NCBI GenBank assembly: GCA_030710605.1
Contig: CP092863.1
Location: 108,671,754 to 108,735,753, forward strand
DNA: 64,000 bases
Source of the DNA: Cordylochernes scorpioides
Taxonomy: Eukaryota > Arthropoda > Arachnida > Pseudoscorpiones > Chernetidae
Direction: 5' to 3'
Shown: in pieces, positions 21,680 through 32,161 of the stretch
Position numbering within the stretch: position 1 is the first letter of the stretch
How the letters are laid out: every line of letters begins with the position of its first letter
Made by a program: the position numbers and the translations under genes
The notes under the pieces: model-generated
The model's database searches: none
What the model saw: only the letters and a program-made list of their open reading frames with translations
Told to the model about the DNA's origin: nothing

Positions 21680-22140
21680 TTACCTTACCCAATTGGGAGA
21701 ATCTGTATGGGGCAAGTCCCTAATAAAGGCTTTTGTGTGTGTTTCTAGTAACTTCAATGTATTACGGGCATAGTGGGCTGGTGCAAGGTCGGGCCAGAAT
21801 AACGTGGGGACATCATGCTTTCTAAAAAACGGCAGTTCTTCAGACATTCTCTGATATAAATCTACTTGTTGACTGTCCCTTTGATAACGTAAATCTGACT
21901 CTTATCACCGCACTCACATATTACTTGCCACAAGAGATATTTATCGTCGAATTTTCCAACTTCAACCGTAGTTTCTGATTCAGGGAGGATGTTTCCATCA
22001 GATAAAATAGTTTTTTAGAATATACGAGACATCTTTATGTATTTTGCGATCAATGCTGTTGGACGTTGTGGATTTTCAAGCCTTTTGGAAATCACATTTT
22101 GACGACGTTCTTGTTTTGACGAAAAAACAAATTATTCTTT
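21680..22140 (-). pseudogene. Tc1/mariner-superfamily transposase remnant
   Basis: Read on the minus strand, frames give VISKRLENPQRPTALIAKY, then VEVGKFDDKYLLWQVI, IYVIKGTVNK, and in a second frame VPTLFWPDLAPAHYARNTL, ending in NWVR and a stop at 21680. The (F/L)FWPDLAxAHYA block with a preceding kxxLLWxVI strand is the DDE core of one IS630/Tc1/mariner branch. Several stops and at least one frameshift break it, and the N-terminal HTH is missing. It would have cut and joined DNA at TA targets. The exact family is not determined. Confidence 0.7.
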
Positions 22141-22474
22141 TAACATATTTTAAGTTTTAAGAATCAAGTTCTCGAAGAGTGACCATGAGGCACACGTGAT
22201 ATTCACAACACTCAGTTGAATTTAGCAGAGCTATTGTCTTATACAGACCTTAATATAGAATTTAGTATAGAACCTTAATATAGAATAAGTTAATTATATT
22301 ATGAATTAGATAAAAAAATAAAGACAAAATTATTAATAGAAAATGTTCTTAAGAACTAGATAACAACATATTTAATAATAAAAATGGGGGGGGGGGGGTC
22401 TTAAAAATAATGTGGTCAAAATGTTTATATTTAATAAATGAATATAATAATTAGATTTTTTAAAATTATATATA

Positions 22475-22831
22475 TCTATATATACATAAATCAATGTTTG
22501 TATGTTTGTTTGTTTGTATGTCCGGTATACAAATTCGCAGTAGTTCACTAATTCAAACCAAAATTTCCATACATAGGTAAAAAATACGGGGAAGACGATA
22601 GGCTATTTTAAAATATATATAAATCAATTATTAAAACTATATATTCAAATTATTCTACTTAGCTCACGAACAGCGCCCACTATCAAAGATTAGATTAAAT
22701 TACGCTGATGCAAACAAATAGATAATGCTAATAACAAACAATTATTTAAAAAATTCTTGTCTAAATATATATCACTCGGGTAGATATGCACACGGGTCAA
22801 TCCCGGGGCGAAGCCCGGGTCACCCGTCTAG
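22475..22831 (+). mobile_element. Non-autonomous Helitron, family H2, copy 2 (complete)
   Basis: Starts TCTATATATACATAAATC after an A and ends with hairpin CCCGGGGCGAAGCCCGGG, TCACCCGTCTAG, followed by T. This is the precise A[TC...CTAG]T structure of a Helitron inserted in an AT dinucleotide. It is 357 bp long with no protein. It provides the reference for the degraded copy at 7196-7590. Confidence 0.9.
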
Positions 22832-23257
22832 TATATTATAAATAAAAATATTTTCTGTGTTAAATTTTGAATATTAGAGTTATATAGAATTATTACTCGA
22901 TGCTTCTTATTTTGAGAATAGAGAATATTGTTGACCATTTGCTTGATCCCGGAATCCATGAGCATGTGATACTGCAGTCGTGGCAATAATACTAAAAATA
23001 GTTCAGATCATTATTGCTTTAATTTAGCTTATAAAACACTAAATAAATAATCTGAGAAAATATTGCCTGATTTAAGGCGTAAGAATCAAAAAATGAAAAC
23101 TTATTTACATAATGTACAAAAGATTTGAGCCGGCCAGCGGGAAACAACAACAACGGGTTATATAAAGGAAAAAGCGCGACCTCTGGCGGTCGATTTAACA
23201 GAGTATTTGAATCGATGATATATAATTTTAAATAAAATAATATTTTAATATAACATA

Positions 23258-23605
23258 CTAGACGGGTGACCCGGGCTTCGCCCCGGATTGACCCGTGTGC
23301 ATATCTACCCGAGTGATATATATTTAGATAAGATTTTTTTATAATTGTTTGTTATTAGCATTATCTATTTGTTTGCATCAGCATAATTTAATCTAATCTT
23401 TGATAGAGGGCGCTGTGTTCGTGAGCTAAGTAGAATAATTTGAATATATAGTTTTAAAAATTGATTTATATATTTTTTAAAATAGCCTATCGTCTTCCCC
23501 GTATTTTTTTTACCTATGTATGGAAATTTTGGTTTGAATTAGTGAACTACTGCGAATTTGTATACCGGACATATACATACAAACATTGATTTTTATATAT
23601 ATAGA
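23258..23605 (-). mobile_element. Non-autonomous Helitron, family H2, copy 3
   Basis: CTAG at 23258 marks its 3' end (minus strand), with the H2 hairpin next to it. The 5' end is TCTATATATATAAAAATC, complementary to the text ending at 23605. The next element, H3, begins on the very next base, so the two are exactly adjacent. Confidence 0.85.
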
Positions 23606-24080
23606 CTAGCCGAATGACCCGGGCAACGCCCGGGTTTTACCCGATGAAATTATTTTATTCAAATACTATTCGTTACAATTATAAATTGGCACCGTGGATG
23701 TCACTTTTGTGAAACGTCCCGCTCCAAACTTTGTGTGTTTTTAAAATATAAAAAGAAATATGTAAATTTTCACAACGATATTTGAAAAATATATTATTTT
23801 GATTTTCAAACACTATTCGTTACAATTATAAATTGGCGCCGTGGATGTCACTCTTGTGAAACGTCCCGCTCCAAACTTTGTGTCTGAGAAGCGATATTTT
23901 TATAGAAAGATGATCTGGCTTTTGTTTTCTGCTCGAATGAATGTTTTTCTGTTAGAATTTTGTTCCTGCGTACAAAATAATGAACTGGTTTCACCCGTGG
24001 TCTCTGCTTTTTGGAATTTTTCCCGATATAATTTTGTATCTGATAATCAATCAAGATACAGCAATATAGTCATCATCATT
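23606..24080 (-). mobile_element. Non-autonomous Helitron, family H3, copy 2
   Basis: The 3' end on the minus strand is CCCGGGCGTTGCCCGGGTCATTCGGCTAG in two parts (hairpin, then TCATTCGGCTAG). Inside, 23650-23730 and 23810-23885 are direct repeats (TACTATTCGTTACAATTATA, GAAACGTCCCGCTCC). It lacks the tRNA-Gly segment present in the 6755 and 44703 copies. The 5' boundary near 24080 is approximate. Confidence 0.7.
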
Positions 24081-24129
24081 TTCTGACTAAAAATATATAG
24101 TTTTAATAATTGATTTATATATTTTTCAA

Positions 24130-24440
24130 AAATTAAATGTGCATCAAAACGATGGTACTATCACATCACCTTAGTAAAATACTTCACTAGTGATAATAAA
24201 GAATAAGCCACAACACCAGTTTCGGCAAATTCAGACAAAAGGCCAACCTGTATACCATGGTTTGGGGCTATGGCCCTCATCAGTACAGTGGCGACTTCGA
24301 TTTTATAACAATCTACGAAAGGAGTTATGAAATCGGCCGAATTTACAAAACAGGTAGTTTATTTACCAGGGTGATGCAATATTGTCATCATTCTAATGCA
24401 TATTTAAAGGGAGAGGTGCCTCTTTTGGTAAATTAGCATC
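24130..24440 (-). mobile_element. Hammerhead-bearing element, family P4, copy 2
   Basis: Homologous to 6370-6700 over the blocks around the ribozyme, with the right arm AAAGGGAGAGGTGCC/TCTTTTGG at about 24408-24436, complementary to the left arm of copy 1. This gives the likely full extent of the element. Confidence 0.6.
24246..24290 (-). pseudogene. Hammerhead ribozyme inactivated by core mutation
   Basis: Minus strand: CTGATGA, stem II GGGC/GCCC (loop CATA), then CAAA where GAAA is required, followed by the palindromic stem III ACCATGGT and TACAGG. The G12 equivalent is C, a change expected to abolish cleavage. Stem I (CTGTA/TACAG) is preserved. Confidence 0.85.
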
Positions 24441-24889
24441 ATTCTCTCGAAACTTTATGTTATATATGTAAATATGTATACTCCTCCATTGCACGATTTG
24501 CATAACTGAGATTTGAATCCTTTATATAAATTAAGATATGAAAGTAGAAGCCTCATCCAGGATTCAATTTCTTTTGATATTTTGAAGTTCTCTAGCTTCT
24601 CTATCCGAGCTTGAAACAATTTTACAGAAAGAAGAGCAAGATATAAAAACTTAAAATAATATAACAAAATATTTTTCCTTTATTTTATGTTATTCCCCTA
24701 TAGATGGACTCTTTTAAACCCAAAAGCTAAAAAATTTATAAAATCTCAAAAAATATATGAGGTGTATTTATTAATTTCAACATACAAAACGCGATATCCC
24801 CGCTATAGGGATAATTGCGCCAATTTACTTCTTTTTTTTTTTTTAACAGAAACAGTTATAAACTTGCCAAAGCTGGTGTTGTGGCTTTT

Positions 24890-25115
24890 TCACCGACCCG
24901 AGGCCGCTAGTTGCGGCGACGGTCAATAGATGGCGTCAGGTTTTGACGTTTATTTTGACGGGAGAGGCGCCCTATGCTTCTATGGATTAATTTCCTCCCG
25001 GCAAATTTTCCATCTATATTCTAGCCATAGATTTGGCCCAGCCACCTTGCCAGCAAAACACCTCTTTGGTAGATTGTGAGGCTTCCATTAGATCCCGTGT
25101 GGATCTCACTCACCT
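24890..25115. repeat. Palindromic element, family P3, copy 1 (partial)
   Basis: Shares GATGGCGTCAGGTTTTGACG, TAGATTTGGCC, GCCACCTTGCCAGCAAAACACC and GATTGTGAGGCTTCC with 61660-61930. There the two arms are complete and an intact hammerhead follows. No ribozyme core is visible in this copy. Confidence 0.6.
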
Positions 25116-25845
25116 CAGCCCTATAGTTATAAACTCATTATGAAATAAAAAATAATAATAAATAAACGATTAGATTAGGAACCTGATCCTTTTAAGGTTA
25201 GACAGACAGTCATAAATAAATTTACAAAAGTGATTACAACTTTGACAATTCTCTCTGTTCTTTACAAATTGATACAGATCTTCAACATCAGTAACTATCT
25301 GTTGTCTAGCGATAAAGAAGATTGGACATTCCAACAGAAGAAGTCTCGAGTCCTAGGTTTCCTTGCCACAGTAACAGCTAGAGTCCTTGTTTGGAAAATA
25401 TTATAGAGATGCGTAGAGGAAGAGAAAGATCCTTTATTACTTAAAGGTATAAAACAATAAGGACAAGAGATCAAATTATATTGTAGCGTAGAAATTAAAT
25501 CTTTGTATATCTGAAGGTATGAAAGTATTTATTGATGACGTCACGGTGACTAGTCGACAATTACCAACCAAACTATCTACAGCTAGAGAATATCGAGCAA
25601 GCAAGCTAGGTAACTAAATGGTGATTTTACAAATTTAAAATTTTAAATCTGTTTCAAATATTTTCATTGATTAATTAAATAATTTCTTCGCCACAATATT
25701 TACATCAGTAGCTCACGCTGGCCTGCCCTATCCAATAACAGCTAGCTTGACTAACAATCCAACAAGGCCGCGCTATATAGACAGATATGTCAATTTGCAT
25801 AGACAATAATAAAATTCTATGCAAACAAAAGTATTATATAACGAT
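25116..25845. other. Mixed repeat debris
   Basis: 25410-25480 has a minus-strand LINE-type ending (AATAAAGGATC). 25480-25700 resembles 2590-2830 (GTAGAAATTAAATCTTTGTAT, then GATGACGTCACGGTGACTAG), an old dispersed repeat. No coding capacity is seen. Confidence 0.4.
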
Positions 25846-25912
25846 GCTTAACAAATTTTACCACAAATGTTTCTTTTGAACGAAAAATCATAAGCCGCAT
25901 TATATTGAATTA
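25846..25912. repeat. Family T inverted-repeat fragment left of a Helitron
   Basis: ACAAATGTTTCTTTTGAACG, then AAAAATCATAAGCCGCATTATATTG, is the arm and terminus of family T. The rest of the family T copy resumes at 26606, so the intervening Helitron H1 inserted into or beside it. Confidence 0.6.
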
Positions 25913-26605
25913 TCTATATACAGTATATAAAAATGAATGTATGTGTGTGTGTGTGTCTGTCCTTTATGCCTGACCAAACCACTGATTGGAACGCCATGAA
26001 ACTTTGGGAAGTTATTTAGTATAATACTGGGAAGGTTTCTCTGAAAAATAATTTCTTGTATATCTTGAATATCCTTAGAGTTATTTGCAGATTTGTAGAT
26101 TTAACTCGCAAGCAGCGCCACCATTGCGACGATGATAGGTTTTTTTATCTATAAGTTTTATTATCACTAAGTTTATTATCTTAAAGATTATATATCAAAA
26201 GTAAGATTATCTCAGGATGACACGGCAATTTATTTGAGACAAGAATAATGATACAATTCCAAGGCAAAGATACTATTCCTTTAACTTCCAATTACCGAGG
26301 GAACCAATTAATATTGATTTTATTCAACTTATCGAGTATTTTTCAAGGGACCGGGAAAAAATGTTCACTAGATAAAACGATGATTTTGTAATGTAGAAAA
26401 TTAGGAAAGACAAAATTCAGGATGACACGGCACACAGGGACCGGGAAAAAATGTTCACTTTATCGAGAGATTCAAATTTACGAGTTTCAAATTATCAAAA
26501 TATAACTTTTTTTTTTATAAGTTTACAGAGAATTGTTTTAAGAAATGTTCGTTAGACAAACCTTTACTCGGGTAAAACCCGGGCGAAGCCGGGTACATCC
26601 GCTAG
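25913..26605 (+). mobile_element. Non-autonomous Helitron, family H1, copy a
   Basis: Starts TCTATATACAGTATAT, followed by AAAATGAATGTATGTGTG; ends with hairpin CCCGGGCGAAGCCGGG, TACATCCGCTAG and T. No Rep/helicase is encoded. An internal GACACGGCACACAGGGACCG block repeats earlier text, showing internal duplication also seen in copy b. Confidence 0.85.
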
Positions 26606-26890
26606 TAAATTATATTTACGAACGGAAAAATATGTCCAGGGTAGCCTAGTAGACATGGCATCTGCCCGGTAAGCGGAAGACTGTGCGTTCGATTCCCATC
26701 CCTGGACACTTTTATTTTTCCGTTCATCATTACTCTTTACAATTCATCCTTTCATACTTCATCTCTAAGGATAGAAATAGTCGTTATTTCTCCTTAAAAT
26801 TACGATTTTTCGTTCAAAAGAAGCATTTGCGGTAAAATTTGTCAAACATCGTTCTACAATCATAAGCCGCATTATATTGTATTATAAAAG
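26606..26890 (+). repeat. Family T element, right half with complete tRNA-like centre
   Basis: After the tRNA-like sequence the right arm runs through TTTTCCGTTCATCATTAC, AATTCATCCTTTCATAC, TCGTTATTTCTCC and ends CATCGTTCTACAATCATAAG, CCGCATTATATTG. The left arm has been replaced by the Helitron insertion. Confidence 0.75.
26634..26707 (+). tRNA. tRNA-Thr(GGT)-like sequence inside family T
   Basis: A 74-nt cloverleaf can be drawn: 7-bp acceptor GTCCAGG/CCTGGAC, D arm GCC...GGC, anticodon arm TCTGC/GCGGA with loop CCGGTAA (anticodon GGT), and a T arm weakened by changes in one strand (compare the better TGGG-TTCGAAT-CCCA of the copy at 27276). Position 33 is C instead of U. Because it is embedded in a repeated inverted-repeat element, it is more likely an element component than a working tRNA gene. 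Confidence 0.55.
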
Positions 26891-27085
26891 TATTGTATCG
26901 AAGAAACATCCGGAATTGCTACTTTCAACATTCCTCATATGAGACATTGATGTATAAGACCTTGGGAAGAAAGAAGTAGAATCAAGATCAGTTTGGTCTG
27001 TCCAGCTGATAGTAGAGCCGTCTAGAGATTAATTTGACGAAACCGCAAAGAGCGTTCACTACCGATGTCAAGCTGACAATTACAT

Positions 27086-27330
27086 TGTAGACCTTATAAT
27101 ACAATATAATGTGGCTTATAATTGTAGAACGAAAATTAGCAATTATACCTCAAATGTTTCTTTTGAACGAAAAATCGAAATTTATTTTAAAGAGAAATAA
27201 CGATTATTTCTAATCTTAAGGATGACGTATGATAGGATGAATTGTAAATAGTAATGATAAACGGAAAAATAAAGTGTCCAGGGATGGGATTCGAACCCAC
27301 AGTTTTCCGTTTACCGGACCTTATCAATAA
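27086..27330 (-). repeat. Family T element, left half with truncated tRNA-like centre
   Basis: Runs from TTATAATACAATATAATGTG through GTAGAACGAAAATTAGC, CGAAAAATCGAAATTTA and GATGAATTGTAAATAG to a tRNA-like end on the minus strand (27276 to about 27320) with GGTAAACGGAAAAC, then GGGTTCGAATCCC and ATCCCTGGAC. The remainder of the tRNA and the right arm are missing. Confidence 0.75.
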
Positions 27331-27881
27331 AGAAGCGACACTAGATTTGACATCAGAGTTTGATACAAGAATTGGATTTCTTTGTGTTAGTTTTTTTGAG
27401 ATTTCAGAGTGGTGAGGATGTTAGAACGATCAAAGAAAGTCTTACCTGACTTCTTCAATACATATTTACATAACAGGTAATTGTTTATTGAGAGGTACAG
27501 TTTCCTTTTTCCAAGTTTTTGAACCAAATCATTCTAAATATCTGCAGATATTGAGATATTTTATATTTTTGAATTCCTCCTGATCTTTAAAACATGAATT
27601 CTTTTTTCCCTTAAGATAATTTTTAAGAAAAATTTTAATTCAATTTATATTTCTTAATAAATGCAAATTCACATTTTTTATTAAAAATATTTATCTATAA
27701 TATATATTTATTAATTTTTTAATTATTTTCTTTTTGTTTAAAATTTGTGGTCAAATTTAACCATTTAATATCATAGATGCTGAATATTCATTAATGTTTT
27801 CGATAAAAAATACGTATGATTAAATATTTTGTCTTTTTCAATATTTATGGAAAATATCATCTATATATATAAAATTTTCCA
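27331..27881. other. Anonymous AT-rich spacer
   Basis: No coding frame, repeat end or RNA motif recognised between family T and the Helitron pair that follows. Confidence 0.4.
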
Positions 27882-28685
27882 TCTATATATAAAATTGAAT
27901 GTCTGTCTGTTTGTCTGTCTGTCTGTACTCTATAGATTCAAAAACCATACATCCAATCGCCGTGAAATTTTGGGATATTATTAGCTATATCCCGGGAAGG
28001 GTTTTGAAAAATAATTTCTTGAATATCTTGAATATCCTCAGAGTTATTTGCAGATTTGTAGATTTAACTCGAAAGCAGCGCCCCCATTGCGACGATGATA
28101 ACAAGTTTTTTTATCTATTAATTTTCTTATCACTAAGTTTATTATCTTAAAGAATATTTATCAAAAGTAAGATTTTCTACCTATTAATTGCGCAAAAGTC
28201 AAAGTTAGTTTTATCATTTATCTACAACATATATATTGGGAGAATAGATAAAATGATGATTTTGTAATGTAGAAAATTAGGAAAGACAAAATTCAGGATA
28301 TCGCGCAAATTTATTTGAGACAAGAAAAATGATACAATTCCAAGGCAAAGATACTATTTCTTTAACTTCCAATTACCGAGGGAACCAATTAATATTGATT
28401 TTATTCAACTTATCGAGTATTTTTCAAGGGACCGGGAAAAAATGTTCACTAGATAAAACGATGATTTTGTAATGTAGAAAATTAGGAAAGACAAAATTCA
28501 GGATGACACAGCACACAGGGACCGGGAAAAAATGTTCACTTTATCGAGAGATTCAAATTTACGAGTTTCAAATTATCAAAATATATATATTTTTTTATAA
28601 GTTTATAGAGAATTGTTTTAACAAATGTTCGTTAGACAAACCTTTACTCGGGTAAAACCCGGGCGAAGCCGGGTACATCCGCTAG
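27882..28685 (+). mobile_element. Non-autonomous Helitron, family H1, copy b
   Basis: 5' end TCTATATATAAAATTGAATG (a second TCTATATATAT lies 22 bases earlier), followed by a GTCTGTCTGT repeat; 3' end hairpin CCCGGGCGAAGCCGGG and TACATCCGCTAG. Interior blocks GGTTCACT-like and GACAAAATTCAGGA are repeated. Three bases separate it from copy c. Confidence 0.85.
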
Positions 28686-28688
28686 TAA

Positions 28689-29374
28689 TCTATATATATA
28701 AAAATGAATGTATGTGTGTGTGTGTCCTTTATGCCTGACCAAACCACTCATTGGAACGCCATGAAACTTTGGGAAGGTATTTAGTATAGTACCGGGAAGG
28801 TTTCTAGCAAATAAAATTTTTGAAATAACTTTTCGCCTAAAAATAATCAAGATAAATATTCTAATTTATCTGTTATAATCAACAATCTGCTCTAAATATT
28901 GTCATGATGATACGATGATTTATAATGTAGAAAATTAGGAAAGACAAAATTCAGGATGACACGGCAATTTATTTGAGGCAAGAATATTGATACAACTCCA
29001 AGGCAAGATACTATTCCTTTAACTTCCAATTACCGAGGGAACCAATTAATATTGATTTTATTCAACTTATCGAGTATTTTTAAAGGGACCGGGAACAAAG
29101 GTTCACTTTATCGAGAGATTCGTTAGACAAACCTTAACTCGGGTAAAACCCGGGCGAAGCCGGGTACATCCATACAAGAATAATGATACAATTCCAAGGC
29201 AAGATACTATTCCTTTAACTTCCAATTACCGAGGGAACCAATTAATATTGATTTTATTCAACTTATCGAGTATTTTTCAAGGAACCGGGAAAATATTTTC
29301 ACTTTTTATCGAGAGATTTGTTAGACAAACCTTTACTCGGGTAAAACCCGGACGAAGCCGGGTACATCCGCTAG
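28689..29374 (+). mobile_element. Non-autonomous Helitron, family H1, copy c, with duplicated 3' end
   Basis: 5' end TCTATATATATAAAAATGAA. The hairpin-bearing 3' end occurs twice: the first (about 29150) reads on as GTACATCCATACAAGAATAA instead of CTAG, and a second approximately 200-bp copy ends properly at 29374 in CCGCTAG. Copy d (41110-41803) has the identical junction, so this is a heritable subfamily. Confidence 0.85.
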
Positions 29375-29639
29375 TATTTTTTATAATTTTCACATTATAT
29401 TATTTTAAAGTAAATTCAATCACGCGTTAAACTTATTCAATATATATTTATAAAGAAATAAATATTATTTTTAAAATAGAGAAACCTATATAGAAATAAA
29501 TATAAACATGAATGGTAATCTATTTGAGAAAAATATATTTTTATATAGAAACGAAATTAAGTATAATTGTTATAAAAATGAAAATTTAAACTCATTTAAA
29601 ATAAAGAAAAGAAAGCATTAAAGTTCGAATGTTTATTTT
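29375..29639. other. Anonymous AT-rich spacer
   Basis: Only A/T-rich text; no feature recognised. Confidence 0.4.
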
Positions 29640-29960
29640 ACTTCTACACACAAAACAAACTTCTACTGTCCTTACTGCTTTACTAGCCTTGTACCCATTG
29701 TTTACGGAAGAGCATTTCTCGATGCAAATATATGTAATCTACTGTCCTAAAAGCTTATTTCCATAGTTTACTTAAATATCATTTCCGAGATTCCACTCTT
29801 CAATGTAGCATATGTAAATAGAATCGTCCAATACAGTATTAGAGCTCTAAGAAGCAGTCTGGTAGATTAAATGGGAGGATTCACCTATGATGAGCTAAGC
29901 TCTCTCAATATTTTTTAATCGCAGTAAGGACAGTAGAAGTTTGTTTTGTGTATAAAATAA
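29640..29960. repeat. Palindromic element, family Q, copy
   Basis: ACACAAAACAAACTTCTACT at the left is complementary to AGTAGAAGTTTGTTTTGTGT at the right, enclosing CTGTCCTTACTGC and its complement. The centre includes GGGAGGATTCACC, then ATGATGAGCTAAG, a variant of the family's central hairpin. Confidence 0.65.
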
Positions 29961-30319
29961 ACATTTGGGATTTAATTATTTCATTTTTTATATGTTGTAG
30001 CAGAATATTTATTATTCTATGAAAAAATATTAATTTCGATATTTGTATTTTGATACCCTCTAAAATTTTCTCATTGCCTCTCTGCTATTTTATTAATTCT
30101 AATTTGGTTTTGCATTAAATAAATTGCTGAGTCATACTGAAGTTTGTCTTTCCTAATTTTCTATGTTGCAATATTGATGCCGCGTTATATTGCCTTATAA
30201 GTATATAAAATAAAACAAGCCAATGTTACTACAAGTTTTACATTCGGAGAGTGAAAGTTGTTAAAGGTCACACGGTATATTTTATGACATTTGTTTTTTC
30301 TTATCCCTAGTACACGTGG

Positions 30320-30470
30320 TACAGGCCATGATATTATGGTGGGTAGAAGTAGGCGACTGCTTTTACTATAATTGCATCACATATCTACACATGTGAAAAG
30401 CATTTCGACTTTGCAATTACAAATTTGCTAGAGCCCCGTTTGGCTACTTGCACTCGCTGGTGGGGTTGGA
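30320..30470. repeat. Dispersed repeat shared with 32700-32800
   Basis: TATCCCTAGTACACGTGGTA, CAGGCCATGAT and ACATATCTACACATG match 32705-32795 (TTATCCTTAGTACACGTAGT...). It is a repeat of unknown type, found twice in this window, without coding capacity. Confidence 0.5.
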
Positions 30471-30518
30471 CTTTTTCAAGAATCGGGGACCATTGGAGCA
30501 TTTTTAATAAGAAAAAAA

Positions 30519-30600
30519 TGCCCAATGCGGGAATCTAACCAGGGTCGTAGCGGTCGAAAACCAACGGTTTAGACCATTCTTCCACCGACTTCCATGATAT
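30519..30600 (-). mobile_element. tRNA-derived SINE head, copy C
   Basis: Minus strand: GTCGGTGGAAGAATGG, then CGACCCTGGTTAGATTCC (a decayed B box) and CATTGGGCA, homologous to the heads of copies A, B and D. The body is not evident. Confidence 0.55.
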
Positions 30601-30961
30601 TAGTGAACATTGGTACTCACTGACTGGAATCCTGGTAGTCCATATGGCTGAAGTCCATTATAGAGAGGTCCGTTGTAAACAGTCTAGGACTATGTGGGGA
30701 CCAAAACAATCCAGGAGTCCATGTCTTCTATATTAGGATCTCTGAGGTGTAGAGTGAGATTGCTCCATCCGTTGACCAGCCAAGATGAGACCTTGGTATC
30801 AGGGATTCACCAAGATGTGATGCAGACTCAGTCTTTATGGAACAGATCGGCGGTAGTTCGGGTCAATGATGGCTGTCCACAAAGACATCAAATTGTTGTC
30901 AACAATCTGAGATGAATGCTAAAATGATGAGATGTCGTTATCCAATATGGGTTGTCAAGGG

Positions 30962-31145
30962 CAGGGTCGGCAAACTTTTGAGTTGGAAGAGTCAAAAATA
31001 TCAATTTACAAAATTTCAAAATTTTAAAGGGCCACAACTTTTTTTTTGTTGCCAAAAATAAATAGTACTCGAATAAATAATATTTACGTGTGGAACTATG
31101 TAAAGAGCCGCATGTGGCTCGCGAGCCGCAGTTTGCCGACCTCTG
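30962..31145. mobile_element. hAT-type MITE (184 bp)
   Basis: Terminal inverted repeats CAGGGTCGGCAAACTTTT and the complement of GCAGTTTGCCGACCTCTG. The flanking 8-bp sequences GTCAAGGG (30954-30961) and GTCTAGGG (31146-31153) match at seven of eight positions, the duplication size of hAT elements. A subterminal GAGCCGCATGTGGCTC palindrome is typical of Charlie-like hAT relatives. No transposase. Confidence 0.85.
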
Positions 31146-31174
31146 GTCTAGGGAGATTTAGACTTAGAAGGACT

Positions 31175-31456
31175 CCACTCATAGACAAAACTTAAAGAAG
31201 TTTCATATTTTAAAGTCGCCGGTCGTCTGCTTTTTTTTTAAGGAGACAGAAGAAATTTTGTTCACACTTAGTTATTTCGTCTGTCTTCAATAAAGATCAC
31301 TGTAATATCTTTCAGAGTTATTGTTTGAATCCCGATATACATGGTAAAAGGTACAACTTATTTAAGTTTTGTCCATGAGTGTATATTTCAGAGTTATTGT
31401 TTGAATCCCGATATACATGCTAAAAGGTACAACTTATTAATTTTTGTCCATGAGTG
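31175..31456. mobile_element. Tc1/mariner-type MITE with duplicated right end
   Basis: Same family as 7960-8163. The left end is CACTCATAGACAAAACTTAA; the right-end 76-bp unit occurs twice (about 31305 and 31380), each closing with TGTCCATGAGTG. It is the intermediate between the single-unit copies and the nine-unit array at 4660-5483. Confidence 0.85.
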
Positions 31457-32090
31457 TATATATATTAACATTTTTACATCATAAAAGATATATACTTATT
31501 TACATATATAATTGCATAGCATATCACATCGATAATTCGCAATGTATTCCTAGAGGAGACATTAGTAGAAACATGGAGAAAAAAATGTAATCGCTTCACA
31601 AAAATCTATATTCCATATAAATATGTCCGATTATATATTAATTAACTAAATTTTAACGCATAAATTTATCAGACACATTCCTAATTCACCAAATAAAATT
31701 CACAGAGAGAACAAATCCAAGTATGAGAAAGGAGAATTCACACTACAAATGCCATATTTGCGGTGAGATTAAGAGCTCAGCCGCTGTGACATTTGGCACG
31801 GTGCGACTTTCCCATCGGCGTCGACACGAGTTGGCGACACGCGGCCAATATCGCACGTAGTCGTGGCCAAATCCCCCTCCCAATAACGTATGATTAATGG
31901 GCCAAATGCCCTTTTTGGAACGTGCCACGTGACCTCCCTACCTGCAATATCTTCTGCTCCAATATACCCCGGGCATCCCGTGAAATGATTCTAAGTAGAG
32001 GAGTCATGGTGTTGTTAAATAAAGACAAAGAGTAGTATCTTTTTAATCATAAATTGGGTTCGCATAGCACCGCTGCCACTTTTTTTTCAC
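31457..32090. other. Anonymous sequence, GC-richer in part
   Basis: 31740-31990 is GC-richer (CACGGTGCGACTTTCCCATC, CGTCGACACGAG), but the short minus frame there has no motif I know. No repeat of this window matches. Confidence 0.35.
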
Positions 32091-32161
32091 TCCCACGTGG
32101 TCTAGTGGATAGGATACGTGGCTCTCACCCAGGAGACCCGGGTTCGATTCCCGGCATGGGA
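32091..32161 (+). tRNA. tRNA-Glu(CTC)
   Basis: A 71-nt sequence folds as a canonical tRNA-Glu: acceptor TCCCACG/CATGGGA (one C-A mismatch), A box TGGTCTAGTGGATAGGAT, anticodon loop CTCTCAC with anticodon CTC, T arm CCGGG-TTCGATT-CCCGG. It would insert glutamate at GAG codons. The B box GGTTCGATTCC is perfect. No T4 terminator is seen in the immediate downstream bases (TTTCTTT only). It is not obviously inside a repeated element, so a real host gene is the best reading, but the acceptor mismatch and weak terminator allow a pseudogene. Confidence 0.8.

Noticed and set aside
26634-26707. A functional host tRNA-Thr gene
   Set aside because: It lies in a repeated inverted-repeat element, has C at position 33 and a weak T arm, so an element component is more likely.
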